Below, piece by piece: positions 19,619-29,712 of a stretch of 64,000 nt of DNA. The notes under the pieces are model-generated. The model made no database searches. It had not been told where the DNA came from and saw only the letters and a list, made by a program, of their open reading frames with translations. The first letter of the stretch is position 1, and each line of letters opens with the position of its first letter. Source of the stretch: Phymatolithon calcareum (taxonomy: Eukaryota; Rhodophyta; Florideophyceae; Hapalidiales); NCBI GenBank assembly GCA_977006965.1, contig OZ345357.1, positions 2,728,001 through 2,792,000 of the forward strand, given 5' to 3'. Both the position numbers and the translations under genes were made by a program.

Positions 19619-20136
19619 CGGCAGAAGGCGCTACGGTTGCTGCGATCGGTGTGCGGTAGTGAAAGTGGATTGCCACAGGCTATGGTTTGTTATCCCTTGA
19701 TAGTGATGAGACGAGATTGGGGAGAGTTGTCCACATGATGGTGGAGATAGAGCGCTTGAGATTTACTGCTCCCGAGTTCCGTGGCACGAATCTGCTTTAC
19801 GCTGCTTTTAGGAGGGAAATCAGATTCATAAAACGGCTTACCTTTTTCTACTGTAACCGGATTTGTAGCCGCTAAAGTGCATACTTTCTGTCTGTCTATA
19901 TCTACGTATTTGTGTCGTCAAAGGAGGGTCAATTCGTATCGAGCAGACAGTGACGGAAAAGGAGTGGCTTACAAGTTGTTGAAGTATGCTTGTGTGGTCT
20001 GCATTCGACCAAGGTACAGTAGCATTTGGTGAGAACACATGTCCGATTTTCCAAAGTGGCGCGGCAGACATCACTTGGTACGGGCCGAGAACTCGATCCA
20101 CTGGTCCCATCATGTTGATGCAGACGGCACAACGCT

Positions 20137-20177
20137 CATTGTAATCCCCTCTATCTCCAGATAGGGGGATTACAATG
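20137..20177. repeat. 41-bp hairpin
   Basis: CATTGTAATCCCCTCTATCT faces AGATAGGGGGATTACAATG with a one-base offset in the stem and a short loop. Confidence 0.85.
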
Positions 20178-21216
20178 TGTCCATCGGATTCATTCGAGAA
20201 AAAGACTGGTCCGTCGCGGATCGAGGACACTCCCATGCAGTAATTGCGGTCATGCTGCTTCCGCCTGCCCCAGAGCGAATGCCCACTTCACGATCACCGC
20301 CGTGACCATCATGTTGACATGGGGCGGAGGCAGCACGTGCCGCGCCGCCTTGGAGGATGCGCGGTCGATCGGGCACCCTCCTCGTTCTCGAACGATAGAT
20401 GGTGGAGCGAAGGACAGATGCCAAAATAGAAGTTCCACCTTCTTTCCACTCCTAAAGTCGTCGTGACATCAAATTGTCTTGTCTTCCACGTTTACCACTT
20501 TCCTATTGCTCGCCAGAAGCCTGCCATGTGGCCACCAGCGTTGCGCAGGATGGGGAGATTTCAAGGCCACCGTGCACTACAGCGGCGCTCCACCGCCCGT
20601 TGATGGCAGTGCAGGGGGCTCGAGATGCCCGGCAGGACAAACACCTCGGATCATAAACGGTTGCGCAGCGTGGCGCGACGTCGGGACTGGTCACCGCTGT
20701 GACGCGGCCCGACGACAGTTCGGAGCACAGTGACACGACACGCACGCGGGCGTCCGCACTGGGAGGTCACGTCATCGTGGCGCGATGCGGACGGCCGCTA
20801 ACTCCTTCCCCTGTCGTCGACCGTGCTCATTAATACGTGGATCATCCGATGATCTTCCGCTCATTCCGTTCACTGACGAAAAGCGATCATCTGTGTTCAC
20901 GTTGTTGGCGGGGAGAAGACGGCAAACACTTCAACCGGCGCAGAACTCTTATACCTCGATAGCTCATAGCCATTGCTTTTATGACACCTAGTGATCCACA
21001 CACCTGGCGTGCCCCCGCCAGACCAACAAGAATGATCAAATTCTTCCTTCATCGATATGGAGTTGCATACCGTCGTCGGGCTCGGAGTACGTTTACCCGG
21101 CGGCATCGCTGCTTCCTAGCCTCGAACACGCCATCGTGATGATGCGCAGGAGTGGTCGTGTCTTCTTACCGCACGACCGTCGAAATTTTGGCTGAGCTAA
21201 AGCTGTAAACGCACGT

Positions 21217-21245
21217 TATCACACAGTCATCATGGCTGTGTGATT
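21217..21245. repeat. 29-bp palindrome
   Basis: TATCACACAGTCAT and ATGGCTGTGTGATT arms meet with almost no loop. A smaller palindrome (TTACGATGATCGTAA) overlaps its right edge. Confidence 0.75.
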
Positions 21246-21660
21246 ACGATGATCGTAATGTAGCCACGCTTTTCAGGACATTCTCTGATCTGCGCATAGT
21301 CTCGAGGGTTAGGCGACTTGCGGCAACAATCGAAAAGTATCCTTCGTGTTTGCACCTCTGGTGCGTCTGTCCATGTGAAGATCTACTTCCAGATCAAAGC
21401 GCACGGTAACTGACCCTGAGTTGCCTCCGCTGTGCTCTCCGACGCAAGCGACACAACTTTGGGCATTTCGCAGTCCCCGGGAGGTTTCTCTAAAACGGTT
21501 CATGGCCATTTCATTTTTAGAGAATTCTGCGATCCGCGAACTGCCCCTCGTGCTTATCGATACATCGCCAGCCCAGGCGTACTGATATCTACAGTATCCA
21601 TTGCTTCTATAGTGGCTATTTTTGAACATGCTTCCGAACGACCCGTCACCTTCAGTAGAG

Positions 21661-22443
21661 TCAGCTCCCTTCAGCTCTCGTACTTGCACGCTTCTCCAAA
21701 ATTTCCCATCGACTGCGACACGCCTTTCGACTTCTCGTGCCACCCATCTGTTCCGCAACGGTTCCAAAATGAAACGGTTCCTGCATATCTTGTAACAATT
21801 GAACAATCTCCTCTAATTTTCTGTCCTCCTCCTCTGTCCATGGCCCCTTGCGCAGGCGCGGGTCAACGGAAATCGACCATCGTTCAAGACATTGACCGTC
21901 CGTGCGATTCGGGACGTCTTCAGCGACACGAACCCACGCACGACCATGTCTACGCACAGCCTTCAAGAGTAAAGCATCCTCAGCAGCGGTCCAGGGTTGC
22001 CCTGAGCGACCACCCTCCACAAGCCGTTCGCGCACCTGATGGTGAGCGCGACGGGTAGGAAGTAATTGAGCTATGAGCGCATAGTCCGGCGCATGTACTT
22101 CTGCCAGCTCTGAGAGACGGCGCAACTCGTAGCGAGTCCACGGACCGATTCGACGAGCAGTATCCAGAGAGTTTTTCCAACGCTGACGACACGCACGTGC
22201 ATCACGATCTGGCAGTGCCTTGCATATATCCGCCCAGGATATGACGTCATCAACGTCGTTTTCCGAGGCTGCCTGGACGGCAGCGCGGAGCTGCGCGTCC
22301 TCAGCAGACGTCCACGGCCGCGGCGGACGCGTGCGCGGGCGCGCGCGCGATGCAGGAGTGAGGCATAGATGGCGATAGACGGACGTGTGCAAAGCGCATG
22401 GAGCGACAACGCATCGCAAGACGGACAGCAATGATTGCATCAT
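21661..22443 (-). CDS. Myb-like DNA-binding protein with four SANT/Myb repeats
   Basis: The product is 260 residues from the first in-frame ATG (22443). Four tandem Myb/SANT repeats follow a basic N-terminal leader: 43-93 (RPWTSAEDAQL ... CRQRWKNSL), 100-142 (GPWTRYELRRL ... QVRERL), 149-191 (QPWTAAEDALLLKAV ... CLERWSISV) and 200-250 (GPWTEEEDRKL ... CRSRWEIL). The spaced tryptophans of Myb helices are mostly kept, though repeat 2 lacks the third. Four to four-and-a-half Myb repeats are typical of the SNAPc large subunit (SNAP190/SNAPC4), which binds snRNA promoters, and of 4R-Myb plant factors; this protein is much shorter than SNAP190. A nuclear DNA-binding role is well supported; the target is unknown. 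Leader residues 1-35 (MMQSLLSVLRCVV) are unusual for a nuclear protein. Confidence 0.85.
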   Translation of the reverse strand: MMQSLLSVLRCVVAPCALHTSVYRHLCLTPASRARPRTRPPRPWTSAEDAQLRAAVQAASENDVDDVISWADICKALPDRDARACRQRWKNSLDTARRIGPWTRYELRRLSELAEVHAPDYALIAQLLPTRRAHHQVRERLVEGGRSGQPWTAAEDALLLKAVRRHGRAWVRVAEDVPNRTDGQCLERWSISVDPRLRKGPWTEEEDRKLEEIVQLLQDMQEPFHFGTVAEQMGGTRSRKACRSRWEILEKRASTRAEGS

Positions 22444-22692
22444 GAATGAGTGAACGCCACGGGGCAACGAGAGCACGCAGCAATGGCGTACAGGCCGATG
22501 TTAGGTTGCGGTTTAGAGCGTCGCTGACCGCCGTGCAGCGCGAAGCGCAGCGCGACGGAACAGCCTTACACTTGCGAAAGATGGAGAGCGGACAAATCGA
22601 ATGGCGAGGATACAGAACTGCGGTCTACGTGCTCGCAGCATCTGATTTGCCAGGCGTGATTGTTGGGCAAACTGCAGACGTCGTCTTCAACA

Positions 22693-22710
22693 ACACACAC
22701 ACACACACAC
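22693..22710. repeat. (CA)9 microsatellite
   Basis: An uninterrupted run of CA dinucleotides about 250 bp upstream of the Myb start. Confidence 0.9.
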
Positions 22711-23055
22711 GATCGCTGACGATGTTGTCACTGCCTTGTGGCCCTTGGGAGCGCGAAGCGGGCGGGGAAAAGTTTGACGCGGCACGTGTCGATTGGACGA
22801 AGAGAGCGCTGGGATAGATCGATGACGACACGTGGCAACGGCGATTGGTGCATGTAAGGCTTGAGAGATCACACACCGGCGGGTTGTTCGGGCAGCCAGG
22901 CAGCCTATCATACCCTCAGTTCGTTTTGAGTCATCGTTTCGCTCAAAATGTAGCACGGGAACGAAATTGATGTTGGTTTGTGCTGCACAGAGATGTTTGA
23001 ATCAAGAGCGAACTCAAAGAACTTGATTTGGGATTTGAATGACATGGATTACGCT

Positions 23056-23081
23056 ATGCTTTATACAATTGTATAAAGCAT
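23056..23081. repeat. 26-bp perfect palindrome
   Basis: ATGCTTTATACAA and its exact reverse complement join without a loop. It sits 4 bp from a second perfect palindrome. Confidence 0.9.
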
Positions 23082-23085
23082 GGCG

Positions 23086-23109
23086 CCGATTTTCCTTAAG
23101 GAAAATCGG
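23086..23109. repeat. 24-bp perfect palindrome
   Basis: CCGATTTTCCTT and its exact reverse complement join without a loop, right beside the palindrome at 23056-23081. Confidence 0.9.
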
Positions 23110-24546
23110 GAGAAAAATCAGGCGTGCATGCAATGGTTCAACGCAAAATTTATGTTGAATCATTGTTTTCGCTAATCGCTCACGTAAAGCATTAGATTTC
23201 GCGAACGAATTGTGAACGAAATGTTAAACATTTAGGGTAAAATGTGATTCCTCGCAGCGTTTTGATTTGCTAGGCGTGTAGCGATTCGTTCGTAATCTGT
23301 CCCGACCGACCGGTACGTGGTGAATATATTCAGTACCGTACAGTACGATGTACTGGAATTGCCATTAATTTACTGTTCTGTATTGATGAAAGTTCCACTG
23401 TAAGGCCATGAATAATGAGTGTGGAAGGCCTACTTGGTTCTGTACGTGGCGGCTTTCGCTGCTTTACCGATTGTGCTCACTTCCAACTTATGCTCACGGA
23501 AAACTACGGTCAGCTATCATACGCTTATCATAGTGATAGATTGTGGGGGAAATACAGTAGTTTTCAATCAAGTTGGGCCATGTCTATACAGTGCTGCTTC
23601 AACGTGCAAATACGAGCTGGATTGGCACATTAGGTTTTCCGTTCGATATTTTTATCTCAACTTAATGGAATGCAATTTGGAACAAGCTTCGAGCGAGCGA
23701 GCAACCGGACCGCCGTCATGCCTGAAATAATGCGCGAGTCCGCAAGTCCGCACATGAACATTTTCGGGAAACAAACACCCCTTGCAAGAGTAAAGAAGGA
23801 ATTTGTAAATTCCCGGCTCTTTTCGGCGGGAGCCAGCCACTATGATACGAATAATTTAGGGGCGCATGAATGAAAAGGTGACACTTCGGGACTCATTTTC
23901 GTCGTACATTCGACGCTTGGAATACATACAAAATCATCAGATGGCCACGCAAGGTAGCGGCAGCAACCACTGCGATGCAGCGCAGTGCAGTGGAGTGCAG
24001 GGGAGCGATAAGCGGCGGGATGCACAGTGACGTGATGTGCGTGATGGCAGTAAATTTGCCGTTTGTGCCGTGGAACGGCGCACACGACGCATCTCCCACG
24101 CCGCGCATTGCTCATAATGCGATTAATGATTTGTTATAAATTCTGCATTCGATGTGATCGCGCCATGCACAACCTGTCACGTCACGCAAAACAACCTTGG
24201 AGCCCACACGCACCTCTTATTGGAGCCACACTATGACGCGTAGAACCACATCATACATAAAGCCATTCCCGAGTTCCCCCAGGTACAACCGCCTATCGCA
24301 TCAGCTGATTTCGCTCATTTTGCTTCAAATTTGCTCGGCAGACCGCCACGAAAGCGTCCATCTTACCAGACAAGCTCCGTTTCGAGTCCATCAACGCCAC
24401 GAATTTTTCCAACTCATTGTCATAGCGAGTCACGGAGTCCGCCAATACATAATCCTGTCCCCGACCAGCCTCGCCCTCTTTATTACCGTAGCTTTCGAAG
24501 GGCACGAGGATTCTTGACCGACTAAAGTACAGTATCCCCGCCACGC

Positions 24547-24570
24547 CCCCGCCCCGCCCCGCCCCGCCTT
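24547..24570 (+). promoter_or_regulatory. GC-box-like CCCCG repeats upstream of the antiporter gene
   Basis: Consecutive GCCCC units lie about 30-50 bp upstream of the antiporter ATG. They resemble a GC-box core promoter or 5' UTR element. A regulatory role is inferred only from position and composition. Confidence 0.35.
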
Positions 24571-24597
24571 CCTTGGCGTCGGCACCTTATTGCAACC

Positions 24598-27500
24598 ATG
24601 TCGTTCCTAGCCAACACAGACCCCGCCACGGTCTCCACCGCTGTCTCTGCTGCCGTAAATGTTCTCACACACGTCTCGCATCAGACCCACCCAGGGGCAG
24701 CCACCGCGCATGGAGCTCATGCCGTCGCTGAAGTTTGTGGCGACAAGATTCCGTCTTGCATTTTGCAAAGCGTTGCAAATTGCGATTCGAGACATGGAAA
24801 TTGCTCACAGATTATTACCGCTCTCATTTTTCCCTTTCTCTGCATCGTTATCGGTTGCATTGCTCAACCGCTTACCAAGTATATCCAGTTGCCGTATACA
24901 CTGTTCCTCCTTTTCTCGGGTTTCATTATCGGCTTGCTTGGTTGCAAGGTCAATCTTGGATATCTCACTCCGTCGTTACAACAATGGATACATTTGAGAC
25001 CACCGAATTTGTTCTTCTACATCTTTTTAGCACCACTAATATTTGAAGCAGCATTCGTCACACAATGGCATATCTTCAAGCGACTTCTCATCCCCATTCT
25101 CACTGCTGCTTTCGTCATTGTCATTCTGCAAATTGGTCTCATCGCTGGTTTCACATGGGGTGTTGTCGACCAGACTACGTGGTCCTTTTGGTCTGCACTC
25201 ATGTTTGGTGCCATGCTCTCTGCAACTGATCCTATCAGTGTCACTGCTACACTCAAAGCTCTTGGAGCTTCTGAGAATCTTGGCACAATGATCGAAGGAG
25301 AATCCCTAGTTAATGATGGCTCAGCTTTCGTACTCTGGGAAACTTTCTTCCACAATGCCGAAAATATGGCTACTCCCGAGAATATGCACAGCGTCGGCGA
25401 GATTGTCGTGGAAACCTTGAAGGCTTCTGTTGGTGGTATGCTCTTGGGCGTTTTGTTCGCTCTCGTCGCTCTTGCATTCCTCACTTATGTCTACGACGAG
25501 TTTGAAGTGGAAACTTCTCTCACAGTAGTCGTCGCCTTCCTCGGTTTCTGGACAGCGCAATCCCCTGCTAAACTCTCTGGAGTTATTTGCAATGTCGCAT
25601 CAGGCCTTGTACTATCAGCGTATGGTCGTCCACTCGTCTCGAAATCAGTGCGGCACGGATTGGAAGAATTCTGGCATCTCTTTGGTTGGATTGCCAACAC
25701 CATTGTTTTCATTCATGCCGGTATCCTCACTGTCGCATTTGTCTGGCCATGTGAGTCAAGTCCCCTTTCTGCAAAAGACTATCTCCTAATTATCGGGTAT
25801 TTCATTTACCTGCAGGTGATTCGAGTGGTCCTCTTCATGGGTTTCCTCCCACTTCTCTCTTGGCGCAACAAGTGGTTCACCTGGAAGGAGAATCTGGTCG
25901 TCGGTCTGAGCGGTCTTCGTGGAGCAGTCTCCCTTATCCTAGCTCTGAATGTCGCGGGTGCTGGCCCGATCCCCGTCGGAGTGCGCTCGCGTGTTGTCTT
26001 GTGGACGGCTGGCATCATTGCACTCAGTCTTATCGTTAACGGCCTCATGATCCCCAAGATTCTCGCATGGCTTAAACTTGATGGTGCAGATAAAACAAGG
26101 GAAGATTTCTTGCGCAAGGCTCGTGCAACTATGACGCAGCATACACTTGGAACTCTTGATACTCTTTGTGTGGACATTGGGTACAAGGCAGCACGTTGGT
26201 CTTACGTTTTGAAAAATGTCATTCCGCAGCAATGGCTTCTCGAAGATCAGGATGGTGAGGCATTCGCAAGCGCTGCTGCTCACATCCAGGGCAATGCGCA
26301 CACTCACCGCCTGAGCCTTGAATTTATGCATAGCGCTGCTCGTCGTGCTTCCAACCACGCGGGTATGGGCGGTCGTTATAGCTCGGAAATGGTCCATGCT
26401 GCACCGGGTTCTCAGCAGCCACATCGGGTCTCACTTTCATACGCACCTCCTTCCTCCGTGTTGGCTCCGCCTTACAGCCCTAAGTCAAACAAGAGCACAT
26501 CGCCAAGAATTACGTCGATGACATCCCAGAGGCTCGTCATTCCGCCGCTTTCGGACAGAATGGTGAATTCTTTGGGTGTATCGCCTGTGTACGAACCTGG
26601 ACATCAGCGAAGGTCCTTGGAGTTTGATATCAATCACTACAATCCTGAAGGTGGCGAGAAATGGTCTAAGAGGATTCACAGCGAGCTTGAGGCTTTGCGT
26701 GGCAAGCAGCTTGACACGCAATTCATGTGCGACGACGAGACTGATTTCGACACACCACATGACAGAGAGGTTCGTCGTCGTATGCTTATGAGTATGCTTT
26801 CACAAGTGCGTGCGCTATCCAACGCCACTCTTATTGAGTACAGTGCTCTTGTCAGTCTGGAGGAAGATGTACAGCGTGCACTTGATGCGAATGATGAACA
26901 TGATGAGTATGATCTATTCTCCAAGCTTGACAGTCAGAGTCTGTATGCGCGAGTGTTCTCCAGATGCATCGATGAAAAGAAGTTCAGCGGTGAAACCATT
27001 GTCGCGGCGTCCGCTGTGTTCTCAATTTTGACGGAAATCCTCAAGCAGGAGCAAGTTAATGTTTCCAAGCGGGTACGGCGTGAAGCGGAACAGCTGTATG
27101 AAGGTGCGTCCTATCTTTTGAACAGGCTGGAGACTTTCAACCCCAAGGCTTTCCGATGGGTTCACAGTCAGTTCGCTATTCATATGACCAGCGCGAAGCA
27201 GGATGCTGCACTTGAAGACATGATGAGTGGTGGTGTTATCGATGCCTACGAGCACAAGGTTCTTCGACGTGAATTGGTTAATGTACGACGTCGTCATGCT
27301 ACCTATGCTCGTGCCATGTGGCGCAAGCAGAAGAAGGGACCTCGTGATCTTCTGCCGTTCCATCCTCTTTTCGTGGACAAGCTGCCTCTGTTCAAGGAGC
27401 TTACAAGTCAGCCCGTCATTAGTTTGGCTCCCGGCCATAAGCTACGACTCGAACGTGGAACTCTCGTTCTTGTCATGGAAGGCGCTCTTCGTCCTATTGG

Positions 27501-28542
27501 TCATGAGTACATGGCCACTCCAGAGCCGGTCCCCGATCAGATCTCGATGTCCGAATCCGGCAACAATCAGTCCAGTACTTCTGGGTCAGGAACTCTCGCC
27601 AATGGAGTCTGTCCAGCCGTGCCCGGCGGTGGAGGCAGCGCGTCTCATTGGTGCTTTAGCCAGTTCTCAGGATTTTGTGGACCTTCATTGGTGTGTGCGA
27701 TTAACAATGAAGAGGAAGGTGAGCAGATGAGCGTGGCGATCGATCGTCTGAAGGAGACGCAGTTCATGGCATGTGATATTGCTTCAAGCACGTCTGTGTT
27801 TACCATGCCGGCCAACATTGTGACATCGGTTTCTGCCCAAAGCAAGTCCTTCCGTGATGAGCTTACGCGTGCACTCGCCCGTGAGATTGTGCTCGACTCT
27901 GTTGCCGATCAGGCCACCCATCATCTCCGTCAGATCAATGAAGCACTCTCGAATTCTATCAACGAACACACCGTCATCGGTCGGGCATTCCGTATTCTTC
28001 AACGTCTGCCGTACATGTCTGTGATTCGATTACACGCCGGGGAGAAGGTGGGGGGAGGCGCCACCGCTGCGCAGCCTCTGCAGACAACGCTTCAAGGCCC
28101 AGGAGTTTTGATCAATGGCATCGTCCGTGTTTCTATCGAGGACACCAGCGGTCTCCAAGGTGCAGCCAATCTTCTGCACGAGCGTCTGGAAGGACCCGCA
28201 TTGCTACCAGCTGGTGGGCTTATCATCCAGGAAGTTGCCTCTAAGGATGGAGGCGGTGGCGATGGATCGCCGGCTCCTGATGCGGACAAGTATAATCATG
28301 ATGGCTTCGGAAGAGTTTTGGCTCATGTCCTCGTTGAAGAGGATGTCGGATTGGAAGGTGGCGCGCAAAAGAGGCTTGAGCGATGGACAGCGGATGCGAA
28401 CACTGTGGATATGAACGGTCGGTTTGGCATGTACAGGCATATTACCAATTGCGCTCATCGGGATGTAGATCGACCTATCCAGCACGCAGTATCGTCGCGG
28501 AGAACTGGCGCTACTTCTGATAGAGACTATAGTATGGTATGA
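24598..28542 (+). CDS. SOS1/NHX7-type plasma-membrane Na+/H+ antiporter
   Basis: The 1314-residue CPA1-family exchanger swaps cytosolic Na+ for external H+. After a ~65-residue N-terminus, about 12 membrane segments span residues 70-490. Family motifs are ATDPISVTATLKALGAS (Asp211), IEGESLVNDGSAFVLWE (Asn239-Asp240, the ion-binding ND pair) and GLRGAVSLILALNVAG. The cytoplasmic tail of about 800 residues contains a helical region and, at about 918-965, LPLFKELTSQPVISLAPG..LRLERGTLVLVMEG, which fits the cyclic-nucleotide-binding-like fold of plant SOS1. Low-complexity Ser/Gly inserts (about 580-650 and 980-1010) interrupt the tail. The length is near plant SOS1 (about 1150). The gene is intronless and the ATG context (ACCATGT) is good. 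Whether the plant SOS2 phosphorylation and autoinhibition sites exist cannot be judged. It probably supports salt balance in a marine cell. Confidence 0.93.
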   Translation: MSFLANTDPATVSTAVSAAVNVLTHVSHQTHPGAATAHGAHAVAEVCGDKIPSCILQSVANCDSRHGNCSQIITALIFPFLCIVIGCIAQPLTKYIQLPYTLFLLFSGFIIGLLGCKVNLGYLTPSLQQWIHLRPPNLFFYIFLAPLIFEAAFVTQWHIFKRLLIPILTAAFVIVILQIGLIAGFTWGVVDQTTWSFWSALMFGAMLSATDPISVTATLKALGASENLGTMIEGESLVNDGSAFVLWETFFHNAENMATPENMHSVGEIVVETLKASVGGMLLGVLFALVALAFLTYVYDEFEVETSLTVVVAFLGFWTAQSPAKLSGVICNVASGLVLSAYGRPLVSKSVRHGLEEFWHLFGWIANTIVFIHAGILTVAFVWPCESSPLSAKDYLLIIGYFIYLQVIRVVLFMGFLPLLSWRNKWFTWKENLVVGLSGLRGAVSLILALNVAGAGPIPVGVRSRVVLWTAGIIALSLIVNGLMIPKILAWLKLDGADKTREDFLRKARATMTQHTLGTLDTLCVDIGYKAARWSYVLKNVIPQQWLLEDQDGEAFASAAAHIQGNAHTHRLSLEFMHSAARRASNHAGMGGRYSSEMVHAAPGSQQPHRVSLSYAPPSSVLAPPYSPKSNKSTSPRITSMTSQRLVIPPLSDRMVNSLGVSPVYEPGHQRRSLEFDINHYNPEGGEKWSKRIHSELEALRGKQLDTQFMCDDETDFDTPHDREVRRRMLMSMLSQVRALSNATLIEYSALVSLEEDVQRALDANDEHDEYDLFSKLDSQSLYARVFSRCIDEKKFSGETIVAASAVFSILTEILKQEQVNVSKRVRREAEQLYEGASYLLNRLETFNPKAFRWVHSQFAIHMTSAKQDAALEDMMSGGVIDAYEHKVLRRELVNVRRRHATYARAMWRKQKKGPRDLLPFHPLFVDKLPLFKELTSQPVISLAPGHKLRLERGTLVLVMEGALRPIGHEYMATPEPVPDQISMSESGNNQSSTSGSGTLANGVCPAVPGGGGSASHWCFSQFSGFCGPSLVCAINNEEEGEQMSVAIDRLKETQFMACDIASSTSVFTMPANIVTSVSAQSKSFRDELTRALAREIVLDSVADQATHHLRQINEALSNSINEHTVIGRAFRILQRLPYMSVIRLHAGEKVGGGATAAQPLQTTLQGPGVLINGIVRVSIEDTSGLQGAANLLHERLEGPALLPAGGLIIQEVASKDGGGGDGSPAPDADKYNHDGFGRVLAHVLVEEDVGLEGGAQKRLERWTADANTVDMNGRFGMYRHITNCAHRDVDRPIQHAVSSRRTGATSDRDYSMV

Positions 28543-29499
28543 GTTGTGGGTTTTTTCGAACTGACATATTGACGAACTTCGAGGCATATTTGCTTCACTT
28601 AAATTGAATAAAACGTTGCAGATAATTAAGTTTTGGTGTCTGACCTCTTCTCCTTGCAGAGCTACTCTTCCTTTTGTCCATCGTGCTGTGGAGAGTGAAT
28701 TGGTTTCCTTGGGTAAAGAGCGGTCGAACTGTTCGTGGATGTTTTCTCGTGTGCAATGATTGCAAACTATCCTACGATCTCAGCTGAAGACGAGTTGCAA
28801 CTATGGCCAACATGATGTCCATTCTGCTGACGTGCCCGAACATCGGTTAACCTCGTTCTTGTGTGACACTTTCTCGTGCTCGGCAGAGCTCTTGAAACAT
28901 GTTCCAGAAGGCAGTAGGGATCAACGTGCGTGTGGTCAAACGCGTGTGTCGAAATGAGTGCAACGAGCACATAAAACGAATTGCTAAATTAACTTCGTAA
29001 ATGTTAGCATATAGTGTAGAAGGGACAAAATCAGGCAAGAGATGAAGTCATGCCATTATTGCCACTTTTTGAGACTTTAAGATATTTGTACAGTGTCCGT
29101 TGTTCAACAAGATTTCCTTCAGTAGACGTCGTTTCCACTGTGGCACACACGGCTCCTTTAATTTGCAAGCTTTTAAGTCAAATGTTCAACTGTGAAACAA
29201 AGGTTTAATTGAAGGTCATTTCGGGAGCTATTAGATCAAAACAAGTTTGTACTATACGACAGTCAAGCAGCCTCCACGAAATACACGATATTCTGACCTG
29301 GACGTACGAAACATGTACGTACAATACTTTCCTTTTTTTCCGTTATTGTACTTCAATGCTAACTTGCAAAGCTGCTTCTGTTTTCAACTGCAACAATCTT
29401 CCATGTGCAGAGATGTATGTATGTGCAGCCGGCCGCCCGACATCTGGCTCAAGCTTAACTCCTTCTTTCTTTCTTCACTTTGGGTTTTTAGAGCTACTA

Positions 29500-29712
29500 C
29501 TGTGTTCGTATGGCGTCAAGGAGACAGCGGAGCACCAAATTCTACGCTGCTCTGGCTGGGCTACCTCTAGACGGCGATTCATCGGAAGAGTGCGTGGAAA
29601 GCGGTAGAAGATCCATGCACGGAGAGAACCGTAGAGATACTCCAATTTTTGAGCGATGAGAACTTGCTCTAGGGTCAGTTCTGGCGTTAATGCCTTCTGC
29701 AATAAAGAAAGA
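29500..29712 (+). mobile_element. LINE 3'-end fragment
   Basis: One frame reads YGVKETAEHQILRCSG then SRRRFIGRV, matching the C-terminal zinc-knuckle region of the LINE at 15960-16917 (GTKETVQNLILRCSG ... SRRQTIGRV). The two copies also share the tail TTCTGCAATAAA followed by GAAAGA, so they belong to one family. Only the last ~210 bp is recognisable here, a typical strongly 5'-truncated insertion. Confidence 0.65.

Larger units (their letters stand above)
19619..21660. other. Intergenic region, GC-rich in parts, no supported gene
   Basis: About 2 kb between the LURP-one-related stop and the Myb stop. Overlapping short frames on both strands at 20170-20750 reflect high GC rather than a recognised protein. 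Two hairpins (20137-20177 and 21217-21245) lie here. Confidence 0.5.
22444..24597. other. Intergenic region with microsatellite and twin palindromes
   Basis: This separates the Myb and antiporter genes, which are divergent. Open frames such as 22446-22817 (plus) run through a CA repeat and are not supported. It contains a (CA)n tract, two perfect palindromes at 23056-23109, TACAGTAC-like motifs at 23330-23350, and a GC-box-like run before the antiporter start. Confidence 0.5.
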
